This document shows, piece by piece, positions 51,731 to 59,174 of a stretch of DNA of 64,000 bases. The translations under genes were made by a program, and so were the position numbers. The stretch is taken from contig CAYFPL010000005.1 of NCBI GenBank assembly GCA_964344935.1, positions 310,001 through 374,000 on the forward strand, in the 5' to 3' direction. Origin of the DNA: GCA-2731375 sp964344935. GTDB lineage: Bacteria; Pseudomonadota; Alphaproteobacteria; GCA-2731375. The notes under the pieces were generated by a model. That model had not been told where the DNA came from and did no database searches. It saw only the letters and a program-made list of their open reading frames with translations. Every line of letters begins with the position of its first letter. Positions within the stretch are counted from its first letter, which is position 1.

Positions 51731-52005
51731 ATAGCGGCACCGTCCGGCGTATCATTCCCATCATCAACCGCCGTGGCCTGCATGCCCGCGCCGCCGCGAA
51801 GTTCGTCAACTGTGCCGAAAGGTTCGAGGCGGAGATATTCGTTACCCGCCAGGGCGTAGAAGTGCCGGGCCGCTCCATCATGGGCCTGATGATGTTGGCC
51901 GCGGCACCGGGCACTGAGATCGAGGTGCGCGCCGTTGGCGCGGATGCTGAAGAGGCGGTTGCGGCGTTGGAAGCGTTAACGGCAAGCAAATTTGACGAGG
52001 ACTAA
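51727..52005 (+). CDS. HPr family phosphocarrier protein
   Basis: A 92-residue HPr. GLHARAAAKFVN contains the active His (His19) and its Arg; VPGRSIMGLMMLAAAPGTEIEV includes the regulatory Ser (GRSIMGL, seryl site used by HprK). It relays phosphate from enzyme I to EIIA and is the target of HprK. Starts as GTG overlapping the EIIA stop (GTGA). Ends five bases before the alpha/beta hydrolase gene, which may be part of the same transcript. Confidence 0.94.
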   Translation: MNSGTVRRIIPIINRRGLHARAAAKFVNCAERFEAEIFVTRQGVEVPGRSIMGLMMLAAAPGTEIEVRAVGADAEEAVAALEALTASKFDED

Positions 52006-52010
52006 AGCCA

Positions 52011-52715
52011 ATGGCGAACTTCGTGCTCATTCATGGATCCTACCAAGGCGGCTGGATATGGCGACCGACGGAACGGCTGTTGCGCGACGCCGGCCACACG
52101 GTCTATGCGCCCACCATGGACGGCTGCGCCGAACGGCGGGGCGGTCTGCGCGCCGGCATTACGGCGACCACCATGGCCGAAGAGGTGGTGGATCTGTTTT
52201 TTTACGAGGGTTTGGACGACGTCATCCTGGCAGCGACTTCATCAGGGGGCATTGTCATATCGAAAGTCGCTGAACTGGCGCGGGATAGGATCAAGCGCCT
52301 GGTCTATATCGATGCGCTGGCGCCGCAGCCCGGCGAGACCGTCGCCGACATCGTTATCCGGCCGCCAAACCAGGAGCCCAACATCGAAACCGAATTTGCG
52401 TCCGGTCCCAGCCGTGAGGGCATGGCCATGCGCCTGTTCGCCGACCTGGAGCCAGAACTAAAGGAATGGGCCCTGGACCGGGCCACCTTGCATCCCAAAG
52501 GGGCCTCGGCGGCCGATTTGGATACGTTCTGGGGCCAGGACTGGCCTGCCACGGTTATCTACTGCGACGGCAGCCTGAACCCTTCGGAAGATCACCAACG
52601 GCGCACGGCGGAGAAACTTCAGGCCGATTGGCTGGTCATGCAAGCCGGCCATTACCCCATGCTGAGTCATGGCCCGGAGATGGCGGAGCTGTTGCTGCAG
52701 GAGGTGGACAAGTAG
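52011..52715 (+). CDS. Alpha/beta fold hydrolase
   Basis: A 234-residue alpha/beta hydrolase related to EstC/pyrethroid esterase and plant methylesterases. FVLIHGSYQGGWIWRPTERLL is the oxyanion region. The nucleophile elbow is AATSSGGIVISKV, in which the usual first Gly is Ala, but the Ser is retained. The acid/His pair should lie in VIYCDGSLNPS and QAGHYPMLSHGPEM. Starts five bases after HPr, so it can be carried on the PTS transcript. Substrate unknown. Confidence 0.88.
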   Translation: MANFVLIHGSYQGGWIWRPTERLLRDAGHTVYAPTMDGCAERRGGLRAGITATTMAEEVVDLFFYEGLDDVILAATSSGGIVISKVAELARDRIKRLVYIDALAPQPGETVADIVIRPPNQEPNIETEFASGPSREGMAMRLFADLEPELKEWALDRATLHPKGASAADLDTFWGQDWPATVIYCDGSLNPSEDHQRRTAEKLQADWLVMQAGHYPMLSHGPEMAELLLQEVDK

Positions 52716-52746
52716 ACCGTCGGGGACGTCCCATAGCCACCCTGAT

Positions 52747-53532
52747 CTAGGATACCGGCCAGGGCGATTTGATTCGTCCGTTGGCCCAGTAGCCCAACAA
52801 GCCGATGTATTCATGCAGGGCGACACCCACGCTTCTCATACCGCTCCGCAAATTGAACCGCAAGCCGCTGTCGATGCCTGTTTTCTTGACGGGCGGGGCG
52901 GCCGCCACCGCCCATCCCCGGGCCTGGAAAACGGCCATGGCGCGGGGCATATGCCAATTTGACGTCACTAGCAGCCAGCGGTCCTTTGCGGCCGGATTTG
53001 CCAGTTTCTGACTCATAACCGCGTTTTCAAATGTGTCTCGCGATTGATCCTCCACCAGAATTCGCGCCGCCGGTATGCCACGGCTGACGAGATACTCGGC
53101 GATCACGGCGGCTTCCGGCCGGGCGCCGGCGCCATCGGTGTTGCCGCCGCTGACAAGTAGCTTCGCTTTTGGATAGGCTTTCGCGAGGCGCATGAATTCT
53201 ACCAACCGGGCGGCCGCATGTCCGGGCACGGCATGGCCCATTTGATGGGAGACCCGCAAGTTCACTGCGGCGCCCGAGAGTAACACGATACCTGTCACAG
53301 GCCGGGCATCCGGTTCATAAGTAGCGAAGGCTTCCTCCAACGGCGCCAACAGCCAGCTGCCGACAGGCAACACGGCGATGGCCAGCAAAGCGATGGTTAG
53401 CAGGCTCACGATCCAGCCCGCCAAACGGCGCCAGCCGAGCCAGATAAGCAATGTTGCCAGGCACAACAAAAGCAAAGTCAGGTTCAACGGATTTGCCAGG
53501 ATCCAGACAAACTTGGCGAGTGAGAAGAACAT
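52747..53532 (-). CDS. YdcF/SanA family membrane protein (ElyC-like)
   Basis: A 261-residue protein with two membrane segments at about residues 4-30 and 42-65, then a DUF218 domain: GIVLLSGAAVNLR, KLLVSGGNTDGAGARPEAAVIAEYLVSRGIP, ILVEDQSRDTFENAV, LLVTSNWHMPRAMAVF. This fits the ElyC/YdcF group involved in peptidoglycan or envelope upkeep at low temperature. GGAGAA supports the ATG. Divergent from the MFS gene. Confidence 0.89.
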   Translation of the reverse strand: MFFSLAKFVWILANPLNLTLLLLCLATLLIWLGWRRLAGWIVSLLTIALLAIAVLPVGSWLLAPLEEAFATYEPDARPVTGIVLLSGAAVNLRVSHQMGHAVPGHAAARLVEFMRLAKAYPKAKLLVSGGNTDGAGARPEAAVIAEYLVSRGIPAARILVEDQSRDTFENAVMSQKLANPAAKDRWLLVTSNWHMPRAMAVFQARGWAVAAAPPVKKTGIDSGLRFNLRSGMRSVGVALHEYIGLLGYWANGRIKSPWPVS

Positions 53533-53660
53533 CCCATTTCTCCGCTTACAGACGCATTCGCTACAGGCATGATAAGTGAAATTCGACGGCGACAGGGAAC
53601 GGCAAATGTCTATGATGACGCCGAAACCGCCTCTCGTATCCACCGAAAGAGCAATACTGC

Positions 53661-54875
53661 ATGGCCGTTGATGTTCCCGCGGCGGCGCGTGAACCCGCCT
53701 ATGCCTATGTACGACTGGTCACGTCTCTAACCCTAATGACGGTGGGGACCGTCGGCATGTATGCCATTGTCGTGGCCCTGAAACCGATCGCCGCGGAATT
53801 CGGGGTGACCCGCTCGTCCGTCTCCATAGCTTATGCGGTGACCATGATCGGTTTTGGTGCCGGCGGCATTCTCATGGGCCGCTGGTCCGATCGGTCGGGG
53901 GTGATGTGGCCGTGCCTGACGGGGAGCATCATGCTGGCGGCGGGCTTTCTGTTGGCGTCCAAGGCCACGGCCATGTGGCAGTTGTACCTGGCCCAGGGCC
54001 TGATGATCGGTGCGCTGGGCAACGGTGCCCTGTTCGCCCCATTGGTGGCAGACACAACCCTTTGGTTCAGCCGGCGACGCGGTATCGCCGTGGGGATCGT
54101 CGCCTCGGGCAATTATTTGGCCGGCGTGGTCTGGCCGCCGACGGTGCAGTATTTCATTGACCTGTCAGATTGGCGCGCGACCTATGCCGGTATTGCCGTA
54201 TTCCTGATCCTGGTCATGCCGCCTCTATGCCTGCTGTTATACCGGCGGTCGGCGGCGGTTTTGGCACCCCAGCCCGATGAGTATGTGGGGACGGACAAAC
54301 CATTGGGCCTATCGCCCCATGGCCTGCACGGCCTGTTATGTTGCGCCGGTCTGGCTTGCTGTGTCGCCATGGCGGTGCCACAGGCTCATATCGTGGCCCA
54401 TGCGTCCGACCTGGGCCATGCCGCCCGCCGTGGGGCCGAGATGCTGGCCCTGATGTTGGCTACCGGTGTGGTCAGTCGGTTGTTGTTCGGCTGGATCTCC
54501 GACCGTATCGGCGGCCTGGCGACCCTGCTGCTGGGCGGTAGCCTGCAGGCCCTGACCCTGTTTTTCTTCATGTTCGCCGAAAGCCTTTCAACACTCTATC
54601 TGATGTCCGCCCTGTTTGGTTTGAGCCAGGGCGGTATTGTGCCGGCCTATGCCATCGTCGTACGCCGCTATTTCCTGCCCGGTCAGGCGGGCTGGCGCAT
54701 CGCCATTGTGCTCTCGGTGACAATGCTGGGGATGGCTTTGGGTGGCTGGGTCGCGGGCCTGCTATATGACCTGACTGGCTCGTATCGGCTGGCCTTCATC
54801 AACGCCGTGGCCGTGAACGTCGCGCATATGCTGATCGCCGGCCTGTTGTTGCGGCGCGCGCGCCAGGGACTATGA
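53661..54875 (+). CDS. MFS transporter (OxlT/monocarboxylate-porter-like)
   Basis: A 404-residue membrane protein with twelve predicted segments. The loop 2-3 motif is GILMGRWSDRSGVMW (G-x-x-x-D-R), and the second half has the corresponding RLLFGWISDRIGGLATLL. The sequence is similar to the monocarboxylate/oxalate-type porters. Starts 17-18 bases from the divergent YdcF region's end; the VOC gene follows 25 bases after the stop. Cargo unknown; a carboxylate is likely. Confidence 0.9.
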   Translation: MAVDVPAAAREPAYAYVRLVTSLTLMTVGTVGMYAIVVALKPIAAEFGVTRSSVSIAYAVTMIGFGAGGILMGRWSDRSGVMWPCLTGSIMLAAGFLLASKATAMWQLYLAQGLMIGALGNGALFAPLVADTTLWFSRRRGIAVGIVASGNYLAGVVWPPTVQYFIDLSDWRATYAGIAVFLILVMPPLCLLLYRRSAAVLAPQPDEYVGTDKPLGLSPHGLHGLLCCAGLACCVAMAVPQAHIVAHASDLGHAARRGAEMLALMLATGVVSRLLFGWISDRIGGLATLLLGGSLQALTLFFFMFAESLSTLYLMSALFGLSQGGIVPAYAIVVRRYFLPGQAGWRIAIVLSVTMLGMALGGWVAGLLYDLTGSYRLAFINAVAVNVAHMLIAGLLLRRARQGL

Positions 54876-54900
54876 TGACGGCAAACAGGGGAGAGCATAG

Positions 54901-55437
54901 ATGATCAAACCGCAACTCACCCACGTGGGCATCTATGTCAAGGATATGGACAGGATGCTTGGGTTCTATCGCGATGTCTTTGGCCTGACATTGACCGATG
55001 CCGGCAGGCCGCCGGATTTCCATCTCGATATCGCCTTCCTCTCCGCCAATCCCGGCGAACATCATCAATTGGTGCTGGTGGGTGGCCGCGAAGAGGACGC
55101 CAACGCCAATGTGGCGCAACAAATTTCCTTCGTAGTTGAGTCCTTGGACGAGGTGCGGGAGATGCGCGACAGGGTCGTGGCGGCGGGCATGGAAGTGCGA
55201 CGCATCATCACCCATGGCAATGCCTGGTCGGTCTATTTCAGCGACCCCGAGGATAATACCATCGAGGTCTATACCCACACGCCGTGGTACATCCCGCAGC
55301 CGGCCGCCATTCCCTTCGATCTGGACCAGTCGAACGAAGCAATCATGGCGCAAACGGAGGCGTTGTGCCGCAGCAAGGACGGCTTCACGACCAATACGGC
55401 GCGGGAACGGACCATGCGGGAGATGATGGGCGTCTAA
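54901..55437 (+). CDS. VOC family protein (extradiol dioxygenase-like)
   Basis: A 178-residue single-domain VOC protein. LTHVGIYVKDMDRMLGFYRDVFGLTLTD starts the fold; HHQLVLVGG holds a His; QISFVVESLDEVREM begins the second module; and YFSDPEDNTIEVYTHTPWYIPQP has the last Glu ligand. It resembles catechol 2,3-dioxygenase-like proteins of modest size. GGGGAGAGC lies before the ATG. The redoxin gene follows after 30 bases. No aromatic ring-hydroxylation genes are present, so the reaction is not predictable. Confidence 0.88.
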   Translation: MIKPQLTHVGIYVKDMDRMLGFYRDVFGLTLTDAGRPPDFHLDIAFLSANPGEHHQLVLVGGREEDANANVAQQISFVVESLDEVREMRDRVVAAGMEVRRIITHGNAWSVYFSDPEDNTIEVYTHTPWYIPQPAAIPFDLDQSNEAIMAQTEALCRSKDGFTTNTARERTMREMMGV

Positions 55438-55467
55438 TATGACCTATCTGGAAAAAGGGGACAAAAC

Positions 55468-56565
55468 ATGACGGTTGTCTTGTCGGAATTAGGAGATTTC
55501 ACGGTGTCGGACGGTTCCGGCGATGGCCTTTGGCTGAGTGCGGCAGAGGCCGCCCAGGCTACCGGCTGGGAGTTGAAGCCCGAAGGGCTGTGCCGGGATG
55601 ATCTTTGCATTCCCGTACCCAGCGGCAAGGAAGGCGATTTCGTCGACGGCGGCAATGTCAACCTAACCGCCTTTTGGGCCCATATGGGCAAGCCGGCGGT
55701 GCGAAGCAAAGACGGCGCGGTCTGGTCCCTTGGCGAGGGCGCGGACCAACGGGGGGAGAGCCTGCGGTCGCTCGAGGCGCCGGACTTCACCTTGCCGGAT
55801 CTGGACGGCAAGCTGCATCGCCTCTCGGACCACAAGGGCAAGAAAGTTCTGCTTGCCACCTGGGCCTCGTGGTGAGGCTGCCGTGTTGATCTGTCCGTGT
55901 GGCAGACACTGTACGAAGACCTCAAAGACAAGAATTTCATCGTCATCGCCGTGGCTATGGACAGCGACGAAGCTGCGGCACGGCCCTGGATCGAAGAGGC
56001 CGCGCCCAGCTATCCGGCCGTGATCGACCGGGATCACCGGGTGGCGGAGCTATACAACATGGTCAACGTGCCCCAGGCTGTGTGGATCGATGAGGATGGC
56101 CGCGTCTTGCGGCCGGCGGAGAATGCCGGTGCCTACGAGGCCTTCCGCTCCCTGGATTTCGAGACCATGACCGTGCCGGAAGAGAAGCAGGCCATCGCGA
56201 AGAACGCCAAATCCACCTATGTGGCGGCGGTGCGCGATTGGGTCGTAAATGGCGCGGAGAGCGAGCACGTTTTCGATGCGGAACAGGCCCGCGCCCATAC
56301 CGCCACGCCCAGCTCGGAAATTGCCCTGGCTCATTGCCATTTCCGCCTGGGCCAATATCTGCTGCGCAACGGCCATGAAGCGGAGGGCCAGGCGCAACTG
56401 GCGGAGGCTTCGCGCCTGCACCCAACGTCGTGGAATATTTGGCGCCAGGCGGCGGATAAGAATGAGATGGGTTTGGCCGCGGGTCCTGAATTCTGGGAAC
56501 GGGTCAATGCCCTGGGCGATGACTACTACTACCTGCCGGTGGATATGGCCGGCATGCCGAAGTGA
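55468..56565 (+). CDS. Redoxin-domain selenoprotein (ResA/TlpA-like, WAxxUGC motif), TGA read as selenocysteine
   Basis: One frame of 365 codons interrupted by a TGA at 55873-55875, residue 136. Reading through it gives LLATWASW-Sec-GCRVDLSVWQ, placing selenocysteine on the redox-active position of a thioredoxin fold, followed by IAVAMDSDEA, YPAVIDRDHRVAELYNMVNVPQAVWIDEDGR, the canonical rest of a ResA/TlpA-type domain including the cis-Pro region NVPQ. The N-terminal 105 residues hold a further Cys pair (LCRDDLC); the last 120 residues are helical. The downstream half has no own ribosome site. The SECIS-like stem is listed separately. The Sec machinery is not in this window. I recall a family described by a WAxxUGC motif, consistent with this. 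An alternative is a nonsense mutation. Confidence 0.85.
55876..55913 (+). promoter_or_regulatory. SECIS-like stem-loop after the in-frame TGA
   Basis: Directly after the TGA, GTGT (55883-55886) pairs with ACAC (55906-55909) and CTGTC (55891-55895) pairs with GGCAG (55901-55905, one G-U), leaving the loop CGTGT (55896-55900) and a four-base bulge TGAT. Three further pairs (55879-55881 with 55911-55913) extend the foot. The apical loop starts 20 bases after the TGA and has G in its second position, both in the range described for bacterial SECIS elements. Confidence 0.7.
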
Positions 56566-57195
56566 TCATTGGCCGATCTTGACGGCGAAGGCGGCGACCG
56601 CGTCCATGGCGCCAGCCCAATTGTCTTCCTGAGTGTGACCCGACTTCTTGCGGGGGGTGAGGTCGTGGTTGCCGTCCGGGCACCAGTGCAACTGTATGGA
56701 TTCTGATAAGCTGTAGGTGGAAACCTCATCATGGTTGCCCATGGCATCTCGTTCGCCCTGGGCGATGAGGCAAGGCAGGCGCAGGTCTTCCAGGTGTTCC
56801 GTGCGCATGCGGTCCGGTTTGCCGGGTGGATGAAAGGGATAGCCGAGGCAAACCAGTCCGGCCAGTGGCGGCGGGTCATCTTCCGCTGCCAGCAGGGTTG
56901 CCATGCGCCCGCCCATGGATTTGCCCCCGATGATCAAGTTGCCCTCGCCGATCCGTGCGATGACCTCGCGCCAGCTCTGCAATAGGATGGGTTGACGGTC
57001 CGGCGGCCGCTTCTTGCCGGTTCGTCTTCGGCTCTCCATATATGGAAACTCGAAGCGGGCGACGCGGATACCGCGATCGCCCAGGCCGGCGGCAAAGGCG
57101 TCCATGAAAGGGCTGTCCATAGGCGCACCGGCGCCATGAGCGAGAACGAGCGTATGATCGGCCGTCTTTGGGCCGTCGAACAGGATATCGGTCAT
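56566..57195 (-). CDS. Alpha/beta hydrolase (KANL3/Tex30-type)
   Basis: A 209-residue alpha/beta hydrolase: LVLAHGAGAPMDSPFMDAFAAGL is the oxyanion/dienelactone-like opening, LIIGGKSMGGRMATLLA has the nucleophile elbow GGKSMGG, LIAQGERDAMG the acid, and CPDGNHDLTPRK the His. This fits the bacterial Tex30/KANL3 hydrolase-like group, of unknown substrate. Its stop is immediately beyond that of the selenoprotein gene (56565), and its start codon overlaps the divergent desaturase start (57194-57195). Ribosome sites on both sides are weak. Confidence 0.85.
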   Translation of the reverse strand: MTDILFDGPKTADHTLVLAHGAGAPMDSPFMDAFAAGLGDRGIRVARFEFPYMESRRRTGKKRPPDRQPILLQSWREVIARIGEGNLIIGGKSMGGRMATLLAAEDDPPPLAGLVCLGYPFHPPGKPDRMRTEHLEDLRLPCLIAQGERDAMGNHDEVSTYSLSESIQLHWCPDGNHDLTPRKKSGHTQEDNWAGAMDAVAAFAVKIGQ

Positions 57196-58021
57196 GTCGG
57201 ATATGATAATGCAAAACGAGGGCACAATCCGCTTGTCCATCTTTCTTGGCGTCCTGGCGGTCATGGCGCTCTGGGAACTGGCCGCCCCCCGGCGCTCCCT
57301 GAACGAGAACAAACCCCGCCGTTGGTTCGGAAACCTCTCAATCGTGGTGCTGGATACCCTTGTCGTCCGTTTATTGTTTCCGATACTGGCTGTCGGCGCG
57401 GCGATCTGGACGGAACAAAAGGGTTGGGGCCTGTTCAATGTGATCGACCTGCCGGCATGGTTTGAAGTGGCGGCGGCGGCGGCGCTATTGGATATGGCGA
57501 TTTATTGGCAGCATCGTTTCTTCCACCAAATTCCGTTGTTCTGGCGCCTCCACCGCATGCACCATGCCGATCCTGATTTCGACGTGACGACGGCGCTGCG
57601 TTTCCACCCCCTCGAGATCGTCGTCTCCATGCTGATCAAATTGGCCCTGGTGCTGATCCTGGGACCGGCGGCCCTGGCGGTCTTGATCTTCGAGGTGCTG
57701 TTGAACGGCACCGCTATGTTCAACCACGCCAATGTGCGCCTGCCCCTGGCGGTGGATCGTATCCTGCGACTTTTTGTGGTGACACCGGATATGCACCGGG
57801 TGCATCACTCTATCGAACCGGGCGAGTTCAACCGCAATTTCGGCTTCAATCTACCCTGGTGGGATCGGCTGTTCGGCTCCTATAAGGCGCAGCCGGCCGC
57901 TGGGCATGAGGGCATGCGTATCGGTCAACGCGCCTATGCGGGGGCTGTTTGCGCCAACCTGATTTGGATGCTAGTGCTGCCCTTCAAACCGCTCGAGGAA
58001 GGCCAGAATGACGAAAGTTGA
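57194..58021 (+). CDS. Sterol desaturase/fatty acid hydroxylase superfamily protein
   Basis: A 275-residue membrane protein with the three His clusters of the di-iron desaturase/hydroxylase family: HRFFHQ (about 113), HRMHHADPDFDVTTALRFHPLE (about 125-145) and HRVHHS (about 200). Four or five hydrophobic segments surround them. It should hydroxylate or desaturate a lipid such as a hopanoid or fatty acid. Alternative ATG codons at 57203 and 57209 exist. The CobW-type gene overlaps its end by 14 bases. Substrate unknown. Confidence 0.9.
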   Translation: MSDMIMQNEGTIRLSIFLGVLAVMALWELAAPRRSLNENKPRRWFGNLSIVVLDTLVVRLLFPILAVGAAIWTEQKGWGLFNVIDLPAWFEVAAAAALLDMAIYWQHRFFHQIPLFWRLHRMHHADPDFDVTTALRFHPLEIVVSMLIKLALVLILGPAALAVLIFEVLLNGTAMFNHANVRLPLAVDRILRLFVVTPDMHRVHHSIEPGEFNRNFGFNLPWWDRLFGSYKAQPAAGHEGMRIGQRAYAGAVCANLIWMLVLPFKPLEEGQNDES

Positions 58022-59069
58022 AGTGGACAGCCTGCCTGTTTCGGTGATCACCGGGTTTCTCGGCAGCGGCAAGACCACGCTGCTGAACCGGCTGATCCAG
58101 CACCCCGGCATGGACCGCACCGCCGTGGTGATCAATGAATTCGGCGAGATCGGCATCGACAATATGCTGGTGGAACATGTGGATGACGATGTCGTGTTGA
58201 TGTCGTCGGGCTGCCTGTGCTGTACCATTCGGGGCGATCTGGTAGATACCTTGAAGAGCCTCTACAAACGGCGCGCGAAGCAGGAAATACCCGACTTCGA
58301 CCGTCTGGTGATCGAGACCACTGGTCTGGCCGATCCCGCGCCTATTCTCCATACGTTGATGTCCGATCCATTCCTCATGGGCCGCTATCGCCTGGACGGC
58401 GTGATTTCAACCGCGGATGCCATGTTGGCCCAGCAGACCATGGAGAAACATGACGAAGCCGTGAAGCAGGCCGCTGTGGCGGACCGGGTGGTAATCACCA
58501 AGGTGGATCTGGCCGACGAGGGCGGCATCGCCACATTGAAGGATCATTTGCGCGGGCTTAATCCGGCAGCCGACATCCATCAGGCCGCCCATGGTGAGAT
58601 CGATCCCGCCCTGCTCTTCAATGCCGGATTATATGATCCGGAAACGAAAAGCCTGGATGTGCAGCGTTGGTTGAAGGCCGAGGCCTATGATGATGGCCAC
58701 GACCATGACCATAATCATCACCACGACGTCAACCGCCACAACGACCAGATTCAGGCCTATTGCGTCTACCTCGACGATCGCCTGCCCTGGGATCAAGTGG
58801 CGAGCTGGCTGGAACTCTTAACCACCTACCGCGGCGACGACATCCTGCGCATCAAGGGCATGCTGAATGTCCAGGAAAGCGACACGCCGGTGGTGGTCCA
58901 CGGTGTCCAGCATATGTTCCACCCGCCTGTACAGCTGGACGCCTGGCCGGATGACGATCACCGCTCCCGTATCGTCTTCATTACCCGCGGCCTGGATCGC
59001 GAGGTGGTGGAGAATATGCTTGCCGCCTTGACCAAGAAACAAGGCGAAGGCGCCATTCAGGAGGCCTGA
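58008..59069 (+). CDS. CobW/COG0523 GTP-binding metallochaperone
   Basis: A 353-residue GTPase of the COG0523 family. The P-loop is GFLGSGKTTLLNRL (about residues 16-29), GCLCCTIRGD has the metal-binding CxCC motif (about 68), TKVDLAD is the NKxD-like motif, and a His-rich loop (HDHDHNHHHD, about residues 228-237) precedes the CobW C-terminal domain. It inserts or stores a metal, in relatives zinc or cobalt. It overlaps the sterol-desaturase gene by 14 bases; supply of metal to that di-iron enzyme is possible, not shown. Confidence 0.93.
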   Translation: MTKVEVDSLPVSVITGFLGSGKTTLLNRLIQHPGMDRTAVVINEFGEIGIDNMLVEHVDDDVVLMSSGCLCCTIRGDLVDTLKSLYKRRAKQEIPDFDRLVIETTGLADPAPILHTLMSDPFLMGRYRLDGVISTADAMLAQQTMEKHDEAVKQAAVADRVVITKVDLADEGGIATLKDHLRGLNPAADIHQAAHGEIDPALLFNAGLYDPETKSLDVQRWLKAEAYDDGHDHDHNHHHDVNRHNDQIQAYCVYLDDRLPWDQVASWLELLTTYRGDDILRIKGMLNVQESDTPVVVHGVQHMFHPPVQLDAWPDDDHRSRIVFITRGLDREVVENMLAALTKKQGEGAIQEA

Positions 59070-59080
59070 GCTAGCGGATG

Positions 59081-59174
59081 GCGCGTTCAATTGAACGCGC
59101 GATCACGCGCTAAAGTCCTTGAAATTGAGCAACTTATCCGCGGTCAATTCAATCCAATTGACGGCGGGTTGCTC
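59081..59174. terminator. Two dyads between convergent genes, likely bidirectional termination
   Basis: The first dyad is a perfect palindrome (GCGCGTTCAA with TTGAACGCGC, 59081-59100). The second joins GAGCAAC (59127-59133) with GTTGCTC (59168-59174) and CCGCGGTCAATT (59138-59149) with AATTGACGGCGG (59156-59167, one mismatch), with a loop of six bases. Both lie in the 104-base gap between convergent genes, so they probably stop transcription from either side. T-runs are short. Confidence 0.6.

Noticed and set aside
55468..55875. The redoxin gene as a simple pseudogene with a nonsense TGA
   Set aside because: The stop falls exactly on the redox-active residue, the rest of the frame is intact, and a SECIS-like hairpin follows at the right place. 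Not fully excluded without the Sec machinery genes.
55876..56565. Second redoxin fragment as an independent gene starting at GTG 55897
   Set aside because: There is no ribosome site before it, the thioredoxin fold would lack its first strands and active site, and it is in the same frame as the upstream part. The readthrough of TGA as Sec explains all of this.
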